Of a stretch of 64,000 nucleotides of DNA, positions 17,600-27,600 are shown piece by piece. The stretch is from Zymomonas mobilis (GTDB lineage Bacteria; Pseudomonadota; Alphaproteobacteria; Sphingomonadales; Sphingomonadaceae), in assembly GCF_006715975.1 (NCBI RefSeq), contig NZ_VFOF01000001.1, positions 1,560,001-1,624,000 of the forward strand. Direction: 5' to 3'. How positions within the stretch are numbered: the first letter of the stretch is position 1; every line of letters starts with the position of its first letter. Position numbers and translations under genes: made by a program. The notes beneath the pieces were generated by a model. The model saw nothing but the letters and a program-made list of their open reading frames with translations, had not been told where the DNA came from and made no database searches.

Positions 17600-20500
17600 G
17601 TGAGATCATCCTTTAACAAAAACTATCTGCGTATTGCCCGCGTAAGACGAGCATATAACCGTTGGGTCGCCGATCAGAGTTTTGAAGATTATGCGCTGCG
17701 TTTTACTGCCTTATCCGCGCGCCAGAAAAATCCGTTAAAAGTTGCCTTTACCGCACTGGGATCGGTGTCATTTATGGCGTTGGAAGCGATTGGCGGTAGT
17801 CTGACTCTGGCCTTTGGTTTTCAGAATACCGTTCTTGCTATTTTGCTGATTACGGCCATTATTTTTTGTATTAGCATTCCGCTTTGTTTTATGGCGGCTA
17901 AAAGCGGTCTTGATATTGATCTTTTAACCAGAGGCACCGGATTTGGTTATATCGGATCAACCATTACCTCGCTTCTTTATGCCAGTTTTACCTTTATCTT
18001 TTTTGGTATTGAGGCGGCTATTCTGGCGAATACGATTAACGCCTTTCTTTTTATACCATTACCCATTGCCTATTTGCTGTCTGCGATTGTGGTTATTCCT
18101 TTGGTGGCACGGGGTATTACCTTTATTTCCCGTTTTCAGATAAGCACGCAGCCGATTTGGTTTATACTGAATTTTTTACCCTTGGCGGTTATTCTCATAA
18201 GTCATCCTGAATGGGTAAAGGAATGGACGCATTTTACCGGTAATGCTCCGTTATCGGGGAAAGCAGACATTGTGGCGATTGGTTATGCCGCATCAATCAT
18301 GTTTGTTTTAATTTGCCAGAGTGCCGAACAGGTCGATTTTTTACGTTTTTTGCCCCCAAGGACGACTGAAAACTATTGGAAATGGTGGACGGCCTTGTTG
18401 ATGGGAGGCCCCGGATGGATTCTGTGCGACTGTTTTAAGTTACTGGCAGGTTCTTTTTTGACCTCGGTTATTATCAATAGAGGGTTTTCGCTAGCGATGG
18501 CGATTCAGCCTTGCTGGATGTACCGCTTTGCCTATGGCACATTCGCCTCGCCTGCCCTCGCAACCGGCCTGACTTTAGGCCTTATCACGATTGCCCAAAT
18601 CAAAATTAATGCGACCAATGCTTATGCCGGATCGCTGGCATGGTCGAATTTTTTTTCCCGCTTAACCCATAGTCATCCCGGACGGGTGTTTTACGTCTTT
18701 TTCAATATCGCGATTGCCCTATTGCTGATGGAAGCTGGATTAGTCGATACGATTCAGACCGGCATTATCCTTTATGCGGTATTTGCCGCCGCGTGGATTG
18801 GGGCGATATTAGGCGATATCGTTTTATGTAAACCGATGGGTTTTAGTCCCGAAGTCGATTTTAAACGGGCGGTTTTACCTGATTTGAATTTAGTCGGATT
18901 GGGTGCGACGGCTTTAGGGTGTTTATTGGGCATCCTATCCTTAAGCAGTGTTTTGGGCAGTCTTTCTGCGGCCTTTGCGCCTTTTGTGGCTTTGCTTGTA
19001 GCATGTTTTACCGCTCCTATTTTGGGATATGTGACAAAAGGGCGGAGTTACATTGCCCGTAACCTGCCTAAAAATTGGCAAGAAGGTAGCCTGAAAAAAA
19101 CCTGCGTTATCTGTGGGCATCAATTTGAAGTCGCCGACATGGCACCTTGTCCAGCCTATGGGGGCGCGATCTGTTCCCTTTGCTGTTCATTGGATAGCCG
19201 TTGTCATGATCGCTGCAAACCAGCGGTTTATCATTTTGCCTACCAATTATTATATCCGCTTCGTTATTTTTCAGCGCCTATCAAAAGAGGAATTTTGTCC
19301 CCTTTCGGGCGGTTTATTTCTATTATGTTGACCGTCTCTTGTGTTTTGGGCGGGTTAGCTTTTTATGCCGGTGAGAAATGGCATAACGCCTTCATCATTG
19401 TGTTTTTGGTGGCATCTGTTGTGGCTTGGCTGATCGTATTGGGACAAGATGGTCAGCGAAAAGCCAATCGGGAAACCTTATACCAGACCCGTTTATTGAT
19501 GAATGAAATCCGCGCCCATCGCCGAACAGATGAAGCATTAAAACAGGCAAGAGAAAAAGCCGAGGCAGCAAGTTTAGCGAAAACCCGCTATATCAGCGGG
19601 ATTAGCCATGAGATACGATCCCCGTTAAATGCGATCATGGGGTATACCCAAATTTTGCAGCAAGATGGCCGTGTCCCAGAGGATCGGCAGCAAGCTTTGC
19701 ATATCATGCGGGAAAGCGGTGAACATGTGACGGCTATTCTTTCCGGTTTATTGGATATCTCACGTATTGAAGCCGGACGGATCAAAATTTATCGGGACAA
19801 GATTGAACTGTCGTCGTTTCTGGAAGCAGTTGTTCAGATGATGCGCCTACAGGCGCAAGAAAAAGGTTTGGATTTTTTCTATCATCACGGGGATTTGCCG
19901 TCTCTTGTCCATGGTGATGAATATCGATTGCGGCAAATTTTGATTAATCTGCTCTCCAATGCGATCAAATATACGAAGCAAGGTTCGGTTACTTTTCAAG
20001 TGCATTGGCGCAGCCAAATCGGCGAATTTCTGATTACCGATACCGGAGCTGGGATACGCCCAGAAGATAAAGAGCGCATTTTTGAACCCTTTGGGCGAGG
20101 TTCGTCCGCCACCGGCATTCAAGGCACCGGTTTGGGTCTGACGATTACAAAATTGCTGACTGAAGTGTTGGGGGGCGAGCTGACTTTTAAAAGTGAAGTT
20201 GGCAGCGGCACAGAGTTTCGGGTGCGTTTGATGCTGTCTGATATTCCACAGGATAGTTTACCGTTACCCAAGCGTATTCCAACAAATTACCAAGGTGAAC
20301 GCTGTCGAATTTTGGTGGTGGATGACAATGATGCCCACCGACATATTATGCGTGAATTTTTAGAACCACGCGGTTTTATTATCGAGGATGTAAATAGCGG
20401 GGAAGCCTGTCTTGAGAAGATCAAAGACTGGACACCAAATCTGATTTTGCTGGATCTTTCCATGCCGGGGATGGATGGTCAGGAAGTAGCCTTAAGAATA

Positions 20501-20929
20501 AGGAAAAGCCAGTTTTCTGCTATTCCGATTATATTTCTAACCGGTAATCTGGTTGAAAGCACCGATCGGCATGTGCCTTCATTAGAAGGATGTCCGGTTA
20601 TCGGAAAGCCCGTCAATTTAACGACCTTGATCAATGAAATCGGTCAGCAGCTACATTTGTCATGGATGTTTCCCAAACGGCAGATGGCAGAAAATCTTTC
20701 TGATGAAAAAGTCGAAGAAAAGATAGCGTCACGTTCCTTTTCAGAAGAAGAGCGAGCTATGCTGTTGGGGCTTTTGAATAGAGGGGATTTGAAAAAATTG
20801 CGGGAAGCTTTGACAACCCTACAGGCATCTATACCTGCTTTGTATGACGTGACCACTTCGCTGATAGCGATGGCGGCATCATACCAACTGGAAGCGCTGC
20901 GTCATGCGTTACAAAAGGAAACAGAATGA
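17600..20929 (+). CDS. Hybrid sensor histidine kinase with N-terminal NCS1-type permease domain
   Basis: An 1109-residue membrane protein. Residues about 45-490 form a roughly 12-helix permease-like domain resembling NCS1 purine/cytosine/allantoin transporters (ALEAIGGSLTLAFGF, LLTRGTGFGYIGSTI). A cysteine cluster (CVICGHQF...CSLCCSLDSRCHDRC, about 501-540) looks like a metal site. Two more helices and a coiled coil follow. HisKA has H670 in SHEIRSPLNAIMGY. The ATPase domain has NLLSNAIKYT, DTGAGI and GTGLGLTI. A receiver domain has D952 in LLDLSMPGMDG, then a helical tail. The start is GTG at 17600 with AAAGGA 6 bases upstream. It overlaps the downstream regulator as ATGA. Location between urt and ure genes suggests it senses or transports urea or a related nitrogen compound. 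Confidence 0.92.
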   Translation: MRSSFNKNYLRIARVRRAYNRWVADQSFEDYALRFTALSARQKNPLKVAFTALGSVSFMALEAIGGSLTLAFGFQNTVLAILLITAIIFCISIPLCFMAAKSGLDIDLLTRGTGFGYIGSTITSLLYASFTFIFFGIEAAILANTINAFLFIPLPIAYLLSAIVVIPLVARGITFISRFQISTQPIWFILNFLPLAVILISHPEWVKEWTHFTGNAPLSGKADIVAIGYAASIMFVLICQSAEQVDFLRFLPPRTTENYWKWWTALLMGGPGWILCDCFKLLAGSFLTSVIINRGFSLAMAIQPCWMYRFAYGTFASPALATGLTLGLITIAQIKINATNAYAGSLAWSNFFSRLTHSHPGRVFYVFFNIAIALLLMEAGLVDTIQTGIILYAVFAAAWIGAILGDIVLCKPMGFSPEVDFKRAVLPDLNLVGLGATALGCLLGILSLSSVLGSLSAAFAPFVALLVACFTAPILGYVTKGRSYIARNLPKNWQEGSLKKTCVICGHQFEVADMAPCPAYGGAICSLCCSLDSRCHDRCKPAVYHFAYQLLYPLRYFSAPIKRGILSPFGRFISIMLTVSCVLGGLAFYAGEKWHNAFIIVFLVASVVAWLIVLGQDGQRKANRETLYQTRLLMNEIRAHRRTDEALKQAREKAEAASLAKTRYISGISHEIRSPLNAIMGYTQILQQDGRVPEDRQQALHIMRESGEHVTAILSGLLDISRIEAGRIKIYRDKIELSSFLEAVVQMMRLQAQEKGLDFFYHHGDLPSLVHGDEYRLRQILINLLSNAIKYTKQGSVTFQVHWRSQIGEFLITDTGAGIRPEDKERIFEPFGRGSSATGIQGTGLGLTITKLLTEVLGGELTFKSEVGSGTEFRVRLMLSDIPQDSLPLPKRIPTNYQGERCRILVVDDNDAHRHIMREFLEPRGFIIEDVNSGEACLEKIKDWTPNLILLDLSMPGMDGQEVALRIRKSQFSAIPIIFLTGNLVESTDRHVPSLEGCPVIGKPVNLTTLINEIGQQLHLSWMFPKRQMAENLSDEKVEEKIASRSFSEEERAMLLGLLNRGDLKKLREALTTLQASIPALYDVTTSLIAMAASYQLEALRHALQKETE

Positions 20930-21816
20930 CCTTTTCATATGCCCATAGTCGCTATTCGGTTCTGGTGGTGGATGATGATCCCAAAGTTTTGGGCGTAATG
21001 GACGAAAAATTATCGCAGGCCGGTTATATCGTCCTTTTGGCGCAATCCGGTACAATGGCGTTGGAGGTCATGAAAAATACAGCCCCCGATATTGTGTTGG
21101 TGGATGCGATTATGCCGGAGATGACCGGCTGGGAAGTTTGCGCCCAGATTAAGCAGGATCTCCATTTTCATACGACCCCTGTCATTTTTATGACAGGGAT
21201 GACCGAGACTGAATATGTTTTGAAAGCTTTTGAAGCGGGGGCAGCCGATTACATTACAAAACCTTTTAAATTTGAAGAGGTATTGGCACGGGTCGCAGTC
21301 AGGTTAGAGGCGGCTTCTCGTATTAATGCGGCGCATTCCACTTTGGATAAATTTGGGCGTTTCCTGTTTGGGACGACGCAAGAAGGCGTTTTGTTATGGG
21401 CGACGCCTCAAGCCAGTGAAGCTTTGGATAAGTTGCCAAAGGGGACTATTCAGGATTTATCTTCTGCGGTGAAAACGGCAGAAAACGGAACAAAGCTTTT
21501 CAGCTATCAAACGCCCAAAGAGGAATATCGGATTACTTTTGTGGGTCGTCCCGCTGCGGATGAAATGATTTTCAGCATTTCTACCCATAACAGCCATCCT
21601 GAAAAAATTATTCAGGAGAAGCTGTCTCTTAGTAGTCGGGAAGCAGAAGTAATCCTGTGGATATCCCGTGGTAAATCCAGTCGTGATATTGCCGATATTT
21701 TGGATATCAGTCCGAGGACGGTCGATAAGCATATCGAGCAAATTTACAATAAAACCGGATTGAGTTCCCGTGCAGCAGCGGCCTCTACGGTTTCGCGGCT
21801 GTTACAGGAACTATAA
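20926..21816 (+). CDS. LuxR/NarL-family response regulator
   Basis: A 296-residue regulator. An N-terminal receiver domain has phosphoacceptor D60 in VLVDAIMPEMTGW and the conserved K in YITKPFKFEE. A linker of about 90 residues follows. The C-terminal LuxR-type helix-turn-helix is LSSREAEVILWISRGKSSRDIADIL and ISPRTVDKHIEQIYNKTGL. Its ATG overlaps the kinase stop (ATGA), so the two form a cognate pair. It probably controls the urea genes through the 7-2-7 dyads nearby (inference). It ends 3 bp from the convergent porin stop codon. Confidence 0.95.
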   Translation: MTFSYAHSRYSVLVVDDDPKVLGVMDEKLSQAGYIVLLAQSGTMALEVMKNTAPDIVLVDAIMPEMTGWEVCAQIKQDLHFHTTPVIFMTGMTETEYVLKAFEAGAADYITKPFKFEEVLARVAVRLEAASRINAAHSTLDKFGRFLFGTTQEGVLLWATPQASEALDKLPKGTIQDLSSAVKTAENGTKLFSYQTPKEEYRITFVGRPAADEMIFSISTHNSHPEKIIQEKLSLSSREAEVILWISRGKSSRDIADILDISPRTVDKHIEQIYNKTGLSSRAAAASTVSRLLQEL

Positions 21817-21827
21817 ATTTTATAGTT
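21809..21827. repeat. AT-rich palindrome across convergent stop codons
   Basis: Two 9-bp arms AACTATAAA and TTTATAGTT, separated by one base, contain the stop codons of both the response regulator and the porin gene. The AT content and near-absent loop make a classical terminator unlikely. It may limit read-through of convergent transcripts. Confidence 0.5.
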
Positions 21828-23274
21828 GTATCTGGGTTCGGATACCCAAGACAACAGCATTCCGATAGCGAGATTGAGCATTCGGACGGATCACGTATTG
21901 AATATCAGGCGTTAAATCAACGCCGTTATAGATATGTGCCGAATATTGAGCTTCGATGATGGATGTATAGGTCTGGGGATAGGCATCGCCGATACCATAG
22001 GCCTGTTCGAGGCGCTCGCTTCTTCTGGTGGCGGCACTTTGATGTGAATAGACAAATTGCACGCCGAAGCTATCTAATGGGCGGCTTTTGATGAGACCGT
22101 GGTCTTCGAGGCCAATGAAGGCGAGATCCTGAAAGACGGAGATATTGCCATCCGTATGGGAATAATTGGCAAATAAGGTTAAGCCTTGGTTAGCGCCTTT
22201 GCCATGCCGGATAAGCATTGCATCCATCCCGACCCATTCCGCCATATAACCACGCCGTTTTAGAGGATCGCCTCCATATAAGGCCATCGGTTGGCGGGCG
22301 GTATTGTAATAAACATCTTTGGCTGATCCGGTGGTGTAATAAAAACCAGCCTTGAAATGCATGGGATTTTCACCCGGATTTTGCCCCGGTGTCCAACCGA
22401 ATTCAAAGGGAACGGTGACGCCAGTCACGTCTTTGGTTGTCCATGAAAAACCAGAGCTGCCACCGAGATGGCTGTCAGCGCCAAAGACACCCGTTTGAAC
22501 ATAGAGATCATAACCCGGACTGTAGCGGGTATAGCCCCCGAAGGTATTCCCCGGAGCCATGGAGAATGCACCCTGACTACCGCCGCGGATGGCTTGCGGA
22601 GTGGGACAGATACCAAAAGAGAAGAAGGAGCAATAGATTGGTGAGCTGTTGAAAAACAGACCTGGGGATAAACGTCCGGCAGCAATAATCAATTTATCAT
22701 TCAGGAGGTTTTCTTGCCCATAAATATAGGCAAGATGGAGCGAATGCCCTGCCCCGCCCCAGATTTCACTTTCGTTATAAAGATTGTCACCGACATAATC
22801 GGGCCCGACCCCGTTACCGACACGATTGACCAGTAACAGATGGGTTGAAAAGCCTTTGATACCAGCGAGCTTTTGCCAATCAACATCTATTCCTAATGCC
22901 CGTTGATCGGCGTAATCAACCCCTGGTTTAATACCGCCGGAGACATTCCCAACAGATTCCCCCAGATAGTTAACGGTAAGATCAACGCCATGTGATTTGA
23001 GGGTTGTTAACGCCCCGCCCCAATCACCCAATAAATGTTGATCATGCGGAATAAGTTCAGCGGCGCTGGCATCAGGGGGTGTTGGTTCCGAGATGTTTTT
23101 ATCGGTTAAAGATAAAGTGGAGTCAGAATGACCCGAAGATTTTTCAGTCGCAAGATAACGAATTTTGGATAAGGTTGTGGCTTCTGTTGCGCCGGCATAA
23201 AGCGCCGACGCATTGAAAAACAAGGTCCCCCCTGCGATAATCTGCCTGATATTCTGTCTGCACCACAGAAGCAT
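21820..23274 (-). CDS. OprB-family carbohydrate-selective type porin
   Basis: A 484-residue outer-membrane protein with an N-terminal signal region (IIAGGTLFFNASALYAG). The OprB entry motif is HDQHLLGDWGGALTTLKSHG (about 77-96), followed by strands such as LLLVNRVGNGVGPDYVGDN, and the protein ends in an aromatic/hydrophobic beta-strand. OprB members let sugars through, but here the gene follows ureG on the same strand and has a dyad at 23341-23358 like those before urtA and ureD. Passage of urea or a related solute is therefore a reasonable inference. It is separated from ureG by 104 bp. Confidence 0.87.
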   Translation of the reverse strand: MLLWCRQNIRQIIAGGTLFFNASALYAGATEATTLSKIRYLATEKSSGHSDSTLSLTDKNISEPTPPDASAAELIPHDQHLLGDWGGALTTLKSHGVDLTVNYLGESVGNVSGGIKPGVDYADQRALGIDVDWQKLAGIKGFSTHLLLVNRVGNGVGPDYVGDNLYNESEIWGGAGHSLHLAYIYGQENLLNDKLIIAAGRLSPGLFFNSSPIYCSFFSFGICPTPQAIRGGSQGAFSMAPGNTFGGYTRYSPGYDLYVQTGVFGADSHLGGSSGFSWTTKDVTGVTVPFEFGWTPGQNPGENPMHFKAGFYYTTGSAKDVYYNTARQPMALYGGDPLKRRGYMAEWVGMDAMLIRHGKGANQGLTLFANYSHTDGNISVFQDLAFIGLEDHGLIKSRPLDSFGVQFVYSHQSAATRRSERLEQAYGIGDAYPQTYTSIIEAQYSAHIYNGVDLTPDIQYVIRPNAQSRYRNAVVLGIRTQIQL

Positions 23275-23340
23275 GATATTACCCCGATCCAGCCTTGTTG
23301 AAATCGGAGGTAATTTGGACAGAAAAAGCGAAAGACCGCT

Positions 23341-23358
23341 ATTCGCAATATTGCGTAA
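23341..23358. promoter_or_regulatory. Candidate response-regulator operator upstream of the porin gene
   Basis: The dyad ATTCGCA-N4-TGCGTAA has the same 7-4-7 geometry and TnCGCA/TGCGnA core as the sites at 17513 and 28479. It lies 67 bp upstream of the porin ATG, between ureG and the porin. This supports a separate regulated promoter for the porin. Confidence 0.55.
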
Positions 23359-23378
23359 AAACGCGAAAAAGAATTAAA

Positions 23379-23993
23379 TTATAACCCGCCTTGTTCCACA
23401 ATAAAGCGCGATATCGTTTCAACCCCGTCGCCTTTCCGAATATTGGAAAAGACAAAGGGCTTTTTACCGCGCATAATCCGGCTATCGCGTTCCATGACAT
23501 TAAGATCGGCACCGACATGGGATGCGAGATCAATTTTATTGATAACCAGCAAATCGCTGCGAGTAATACCGGGTCCCCCCTTGCGCGGGATTTTATCGCC
23601 TGCCGAGACATCAATAACGTAGATCGTCAGATCCGCCAATTCGGGGCTGAAAGTCGCTGCAAGATTATCGCCGCCGCTTTCAAGTAGGATAAGGTCAAGA
23701 TTGGGAAAACGATCATTTAAAGTCTGTATACCAAGCAGATTGATGCTGGCATCTTCACGAATGGCCGTATGAGGGCATCCCCCCGTTTCAATGCCGAGAA
23801 TTCGTTCTGGCGGTAGAGAACCAGCGCGGGTCAGGATTTGAGCATCTTCCAGTGTATAGATATCATTGGTAATAGCCGCGATATCGAATTGATCGCGAAA
23901 ACGCCGACATAAAGCGTCCATTAATGCCGTTTTTCCCGTTCCAACGGGCCCGCCAATACCTACCCGTAAAGGCCCATGTTTATGTAATGTCAT
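23379..23993 (-). CDS. ureG: Urease accessory GTPase UreG
   Basis: A 204-residue GTPase that drives nickel delivery into urease with UreD, UreF and UreE. The P-loop is [13 protein letters not shown] (about 14-26). Family motifs are [29 protein letters not shown] (with the metal-binding Cys-Pro-His), [19 protein letters not shown] and VINKIDLA. Its start overlaps ureF as ATGA. Last gene of ureDABCEFG. Confidence 0.98.
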   Translation of the reverse strand: MTLHKHGPLRVGIGGPVGTGKTALMDALCRRFRDQFDIAAITNDIYTLEDAQILTRAGSLPPERILGIETGGCPHTAIREDASINLLGIQTLNDRFPNLDLILLESGGDNLAATFSPELADLTIYVIDVSAGDKIPRKGGPGITRSDLLVINKIDLASHVGADLNVMERDSRIMRGKKPFVFSNIRKGDGVETISRFIVEQGGL

Positions 23994-24664
23994 GTTCGGA
24001 ATAGCCTTGTCTGTTGAATTTCATGCTGCATAGAAGCGAGATCGGAACGAAAACAGCCGCTGCCCGTGTCTTCCAGCTTTTTACCGCGCGTTTTTGCTGC
24101 CGATCTAATAATATGATGTTCCAGTTGTTTCATGGCCTTTAAGCTGTCGCTTTGCCCTAACGGAATAAGCCGTAAGGCCGCCGAAATGATGCCCGATACC
24201 GCAACATAGGCACCGGAAATCGTCGAGAGATCCTGTTCCATATGGTTACGGCGAAAAAGGATACCTTGGGCGACAGGTAATGGCCAACGGATATCAGCCA
24301 TATCGGGGTCTTTTTTGAATAACGCCCAGATATCGGTTGCTTTCAAAAAAGCTTCCCCTTGATTCACGGTTTCTTCATAGCGTTCGCGAGAAGCGGCGCT
24401 GGCACAGGCGAATTCGGCAACCTGTCTTATTTCTTGGGAAGAGGATGCCGCCCAAGCTTGCCGAAGAAAGATCATATCCGACCGCAAGCTGCCATAATAA
24501 AGCAATGCCTTCACCCATATGACCAAAGAAGCCACATCGGTAATATCGCCATTATCAACCGACCATTCCAAGCCATGGCTATATGCATAGCTGCCCGTTG
24601 GGAAAGCGGGAGATATCCAAGAAAACATCCGAAGAAGATGAAGCGATTCCGAAGAAGAAGGCAT
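23990..24664 (-). CDS. ureF: Urease accessory protein UreF
   Basis: A 224-residue helical protein with the UreF blocks [19 protein letters not shown] and [10 protein letters not shown]. It bridges UreD and UreG in the nickel-loading complex. The C-terminal region ([11 protein letters not shown]-like, [12 protein letters not shown]) is conserved among UreF proteins. It starts 16 bp after ureE and overlaps ureG by 4 bp, consistent with a single operon. Confidence 0.95.
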   Translation of the reverse strand: MPSSSESLHLLRMFSWISPAFPTGSYAYSHGLEWSVDNGDITDVASLVIWVKALLYYGSLRSDMIFLRQAWAASSSQEIRQVAEFACASAASRERYEETVNQGEAFLKATDIWALFKKDPDMADIRWPLPVAQGILFRRNHMEQDLSTISGAYVAVSGIISAALRLIPLGQSDSLKAMKQLEHHIIRSAAKTRGKKLEDTGSGCFRSDLASMQHEIQQTRLFRT

Positions 24665-24680
24665 ACCCGATCAAATGGCT

Positions 24681-25211
24681 TTAATGATGATGGCTGTGGT
24701 GATGGCCGCCATCAGCATGGCTATGATCGCTATGATCGCTATGATCGTGATGACTGTGACTATGTCCGTGGTCATCATCGCCACTATAAGCACCCGTTTC
24801 AGGCGAGAAGGCTTCGTCAACTTCGGCAACATAACCGCTGAGCTTTGTAACCATATTGGCAATCACATGATCGTTACGGATCAGGATATAATCATCATGG
24901 ATAGCGGCGGGTAAATGACGATTACCCAAATGCCATGCCAGCTTTAAAAGATGAAGAGGTGAGGTTGCCGTTACCCGCAGCAATTTTTCTTTTTGCGATT
25001 CAACCCGCACGATCCGATCATCCTCTAATTTTAACCCGTCACCTGTCATAAGGAGGCGCGGTTTTTCCAAGTCAAGCAGGGCATGCGCCCCTGATTGCAA
25101 CTCAAGCCGTTTTCGCCTTCTGTGCCGGCCTTCATAATCTGCGTGATAGACATCGGCGGCTTGATTTTCGTCCCAGCTACCCGCTGGCAGGATTTCGATA
25201 ATGCGCATCAT
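24681..25211 (-). CDS. ureE: Urease accessory nickel metallochaperone UreE
   Basis: A 176-residue metallochaperone. The N-terminal domain has the RKRLELQSGAHALLDLEKPRLL block, and the C-terminal domain has HLGNRHLPAAIHDDYILI with its conserved nickel-binding His. The protein ends in a long His/Asp-rich tail (about residues 148-176, some 15 histidines) that can bind several nickel ions, as in Klebsiella UreE. The start codon follows the ureC stop directly. Confidence 0.97.
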   Translation of the reverse strand: MMRIIEILPAGSWDENQAADVYHADYEGRHRRRKRLELQSGAHALLDLEKPRLLMTGDGLKLEDDRIVRVESQKEKLLRVTATSPLHLLKLAWHLGNRHLPAAIHDDYILIRNDHVIANMVTKLSGYVAEVDEAFSPETGAYSGDDDHGHSHSHHDHSDHSDHSHADGGHHHSHHH

Positions 25212-26918
25212 TCAGAACAAAAAATACCTTTGAGCCATAGGGAGAATTCCCGCTGGTTCACATGTTAACAAAACGCCGTCTGCCCGAACTTCATAGGTTT
25301 CGGGATCGACTTCGATAATCGGCATAGCATCATTGTGAATCATGCTATGTTTTCCGATATTACGAGTATTCGATACCGCCGAAAGTGGGCGTTGTAGGCC
25401 CAATTCCACCCCGATATCAGCTTCAAGTGCAGATTGAGAGACAAAGGTCAGGCAGCTTTCAGTCAATGCCCGTCCATAGCCCCCAAACATCATACGGCCA
25501 TGCACCGGTTGCGGTGTAGGTATAGATGCGTTGGGGTCCCCCATCATTGCATAGACAATCGAGCCGCCTTTGATAACTAGATCCGGTTTAATGCCGAAAA
25601 AGGCAGGATCCCATAAGACAAGATCGGCCAGCTTACCGTCTTCAATCGAGCCGATTTCTTGGGATAGGCCATGCGATATCGCCGGATTGATGGTGTATTT
25701 CGCAATATAGCGTTTGACGCGGTTATTATCGGCGGCACTATCTCCAGCAAGCGAACCGCGTTGGCATTTCATTTTATGGGCGGTTTGCCATGTCCGGATA
25801 GCGACTTCACCCACGCGTCCCATGGCCTGACTATCCGAGGACATCATCGAAAGTGCGCCCATATCCTGAAAAATATCTTCGGCGGCGATCGTTTCTTTGC
25901 GAATACGGCTTTCTGCAAAAGCGATATCTTCTGGCACATGGGGATCAAGATGATGGCAGACCATCAACATGTCCAAATGCTCGTCTAATGTATTGACGGT
26001 ATAAGGACGGGTTGGATTGGTTGAAGAAGGCAAAACATTAGGTAAACCGGCAACCCGAATGATATCAGGTGCATGACCGCCCCCAGCCCCTTCGGTATGG
26101 AAGGCGTGGATTGTTCGGCCTTGGAAAGCGGCAATGGTATCATCGACAAAGCCACCTTCATTCAAGGTGTCGCTATGGATCATTACCTGAACATCCATGC
26201 GATCAGCGACCGACAAACAGCAATCAATCGCGGCAGGTGTTGATCCCCAATCTTCATGTAGTTTGAGGCAGCAAGCCCCTGCCCTAACCATTTCTTCCAA
26301 AGCAGCGGGAGAAGAAGCGTTACCTTTCCCTGCAAAAGCGAGATTAACAGGTAGCCCTTCGGCGGCTTGTAGCATCCGTCCAAGATGCCAAGGCCCCGGT
26401 GTGCAAGTTGTTGCCGCCGTTCCGGTCGCAGGCCCTGTGCCGCCGCCCAGAAGAGTCGTAAATCCAGCAGAGAGTGCTTCTTCCACCTGTTGCGGGCAGA
26501 TAAAATGGATATGGCTATCGATTCCGCCTGCAGTCAGGATACGCCCTTCACCAGCGATGATCTCTGTTCCTGCGCCAATGATAATATCAACTTTGGGTTG
26601 AATATCGGGATTACCAGCCTTGCCAATTTTATAAATACGGCCATTTTTAAGGCCGACATCGGCTTTGATAATGCCCCAATGATCGATAATGACAGCATTG
26701 GTGATAACCGTATCGACGGCACCTTCTTGATTGGAATAGGAAGATTGTCCCATTCCGTCACGAATGGTTTTGCCGCCGCCGAATTTAACCTCTTCACCAT
26801 AGACGGTGCGGTCTTGTTCGATTTCTATCAGCAAAGCGGTATCGGCCAGCCGGATTCTGTCGCCTGTCGTCGCGCCAAAGATGCCTGCATATTCAAAACG
26901 GGAAAGGCGTGTCATCAA
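25212..26918 (-). CDS. ureC: Urease subunit alpha UreC
   Basis: The 568-residue catalytic subunit, hydrolysing urea to ammonia and carbamate. All active-site residues are visible: H136 and H138 (DSHIHFICP), carbamylated K219 (CLKLHEDWG), H248 ([11 protein letters not shown]), H274 ([15 protein letters not shown]), flap C321-H322-H323 (MVCHHLDPH) and D362 (SSDSQAMGR). Length is normal for the family. It overlaps ureB by 4 bp. The enzyme appears intact and should be active if nickel is supplied. Confidence 0.99.
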   Translation of the reverse strand: MMTRLSRFEYAGIFGATTGDRIRLADTALLIEIEQDRTVYGEEVKFGGGKTIRDGMGQSSYSNQEGAVDTVITNAVIIDHWGIIKADVGLKNGRIYKIGKAGNPDIQPKVDIIIGAGTEIIAGEGRILTAGGIDSHIHFICPQQVEEALSAGFTTLLGGGTGPATGTAATTCTPGPWHLGRMLQAAEGLPVNLAFAGKGNASSPAALEEMVRAGACCLKLHEDWGSTPAAIDCCLSVADRMDVQVMIHSDTLNEGGFVDDTIAAFQGRTIHAFHTEGAGGGHAPDIIRVAGLPNVLPSSTNPTRPYTVNTLDEHLDMLMVCHHLDPHVPEDIAFAESRIRKETIAAEDIFQDMGALSMMSSDSQAMGRVGEVAIRTWQTAHKMKCQRGSLAGDSAADNNRVKRYIAKYTINPAISHGLSQEIGSIEDGKLADLVLWDPAFFGIKPDLVIKGGSIVYAMMGDPNASIPTPQPVHGRMMFGGYGRALTESCLTFVSQSALEADIGVELGLQRPLSAVSNTRNIGKHSMIHNDAMPIIEVDPETYEVRADGVLLTCEPAGILPMAQRYFLF

Positions 26919-27256
26919 TCAAGATTCCCCATAACATCTCCACGGAAACCAATTACTTTTCGTAACCCCCTAAAGGGAACAAGCCGAACTTCGCGTTCTT
27001 GCCCCGGTTCAAAACGTAAAGCGCCGCCGGACGGAATATCTAATCGCCAACCTAAGGCCTGCGCCCTGTCAAAATCCAAGGCTGGATTGACCTCTGCAAA
27101 ATGATAGTGGCTGCCCACCTGTATCGGACGATCACCTTTATTGGTTACCAACAGGCAACGGCGCGGTTGCCCTTGGTTGATCTCGATATTCCCTTCGGCG
27201 GGTAATATTTCGCCGGGGATGGCATCTTGTTCGAGGGGGTCATCGTATTGGGTCAT
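26915..27256 (-). CDS. ureB: Urease subunit beta UreB
   Basis: A 113-residue structural subunit with [17 protein letters not shown] near the N-terminus, and [21 protein letters not shown] and [19 protein letters not shown] further on. These are the standard UreB blocks. The start lies inside ureA (17-bp overlap), and the stop overlaps the ureC start as ATGA, so translation of ureABC is tightly coupled. Confidence 0.98.
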   Translation of the reverse strand: MTQYDDPLEQDAIPGEILPAEGNIEINQGQPRRCLLVTNKGDRPIQVGSHYHFAEVNPALDFDRAQALGWRLDIPSGGALRFEPGQEREVRLVPFRGLRKVIGFRGDVMGNLD

Positions 27257-27542
27257 GCACCGTCACCAATTTCGTGCCATCGGGGAATGTTGCCTCGACC
27301 TGCACATCGTGAATCATTTCGGCTACGCCAGCCATTACTTGTGAACGGGTCAGAACCTTGCCACCGCTTTCCATCAGATCGGCAACACGGCGACCATCTC
27401 TAGCGCCTTCGACCACATGTTCGGTAATCAAAGCGATCGCTTCGGGATAATTTAATTTAACCCCGCGTTCCAAGCGGTTGCGCGCGACAAAAGCCGCCAT
27501 AGCAACCAATAGCTTGTCTTTTTCCCTGGGCGTTAATTTCAT
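27240..27542 (-). CDS. ureA: Urease subunit gamma UreA
   Basis: A 100-residue subunit of normal length. It begins [20 protein letters not shown] and contains [24 protein letters not shown] and [24 protein letters not shown] lies just upstream of the ATG. It forms the urease trimer with UreB and UreC. Confidence 0.98.
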   Translation of the reverse strand: MKLTPREKDKLLVAMAAFVARNRLERGVKLNYPEAIALITEHVVEGARDGRRVADLMESGGKVLTRSQVMAGVAEMIHDVQVEATFPDGTKLVTVHDPIR

Positions 27543-27600
27543 AATCCTGATGCCTTTTTGTTTTTCGCAGAGGGATTTTTAAACACGGCCTTCCAATCCA

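Noticed and set aside
26385-27104. Open frame of 239 residues antisense to ureC/ureB
   Set aside because: Shadow of the urease genes with no recognisable motif or ribosome binding site.
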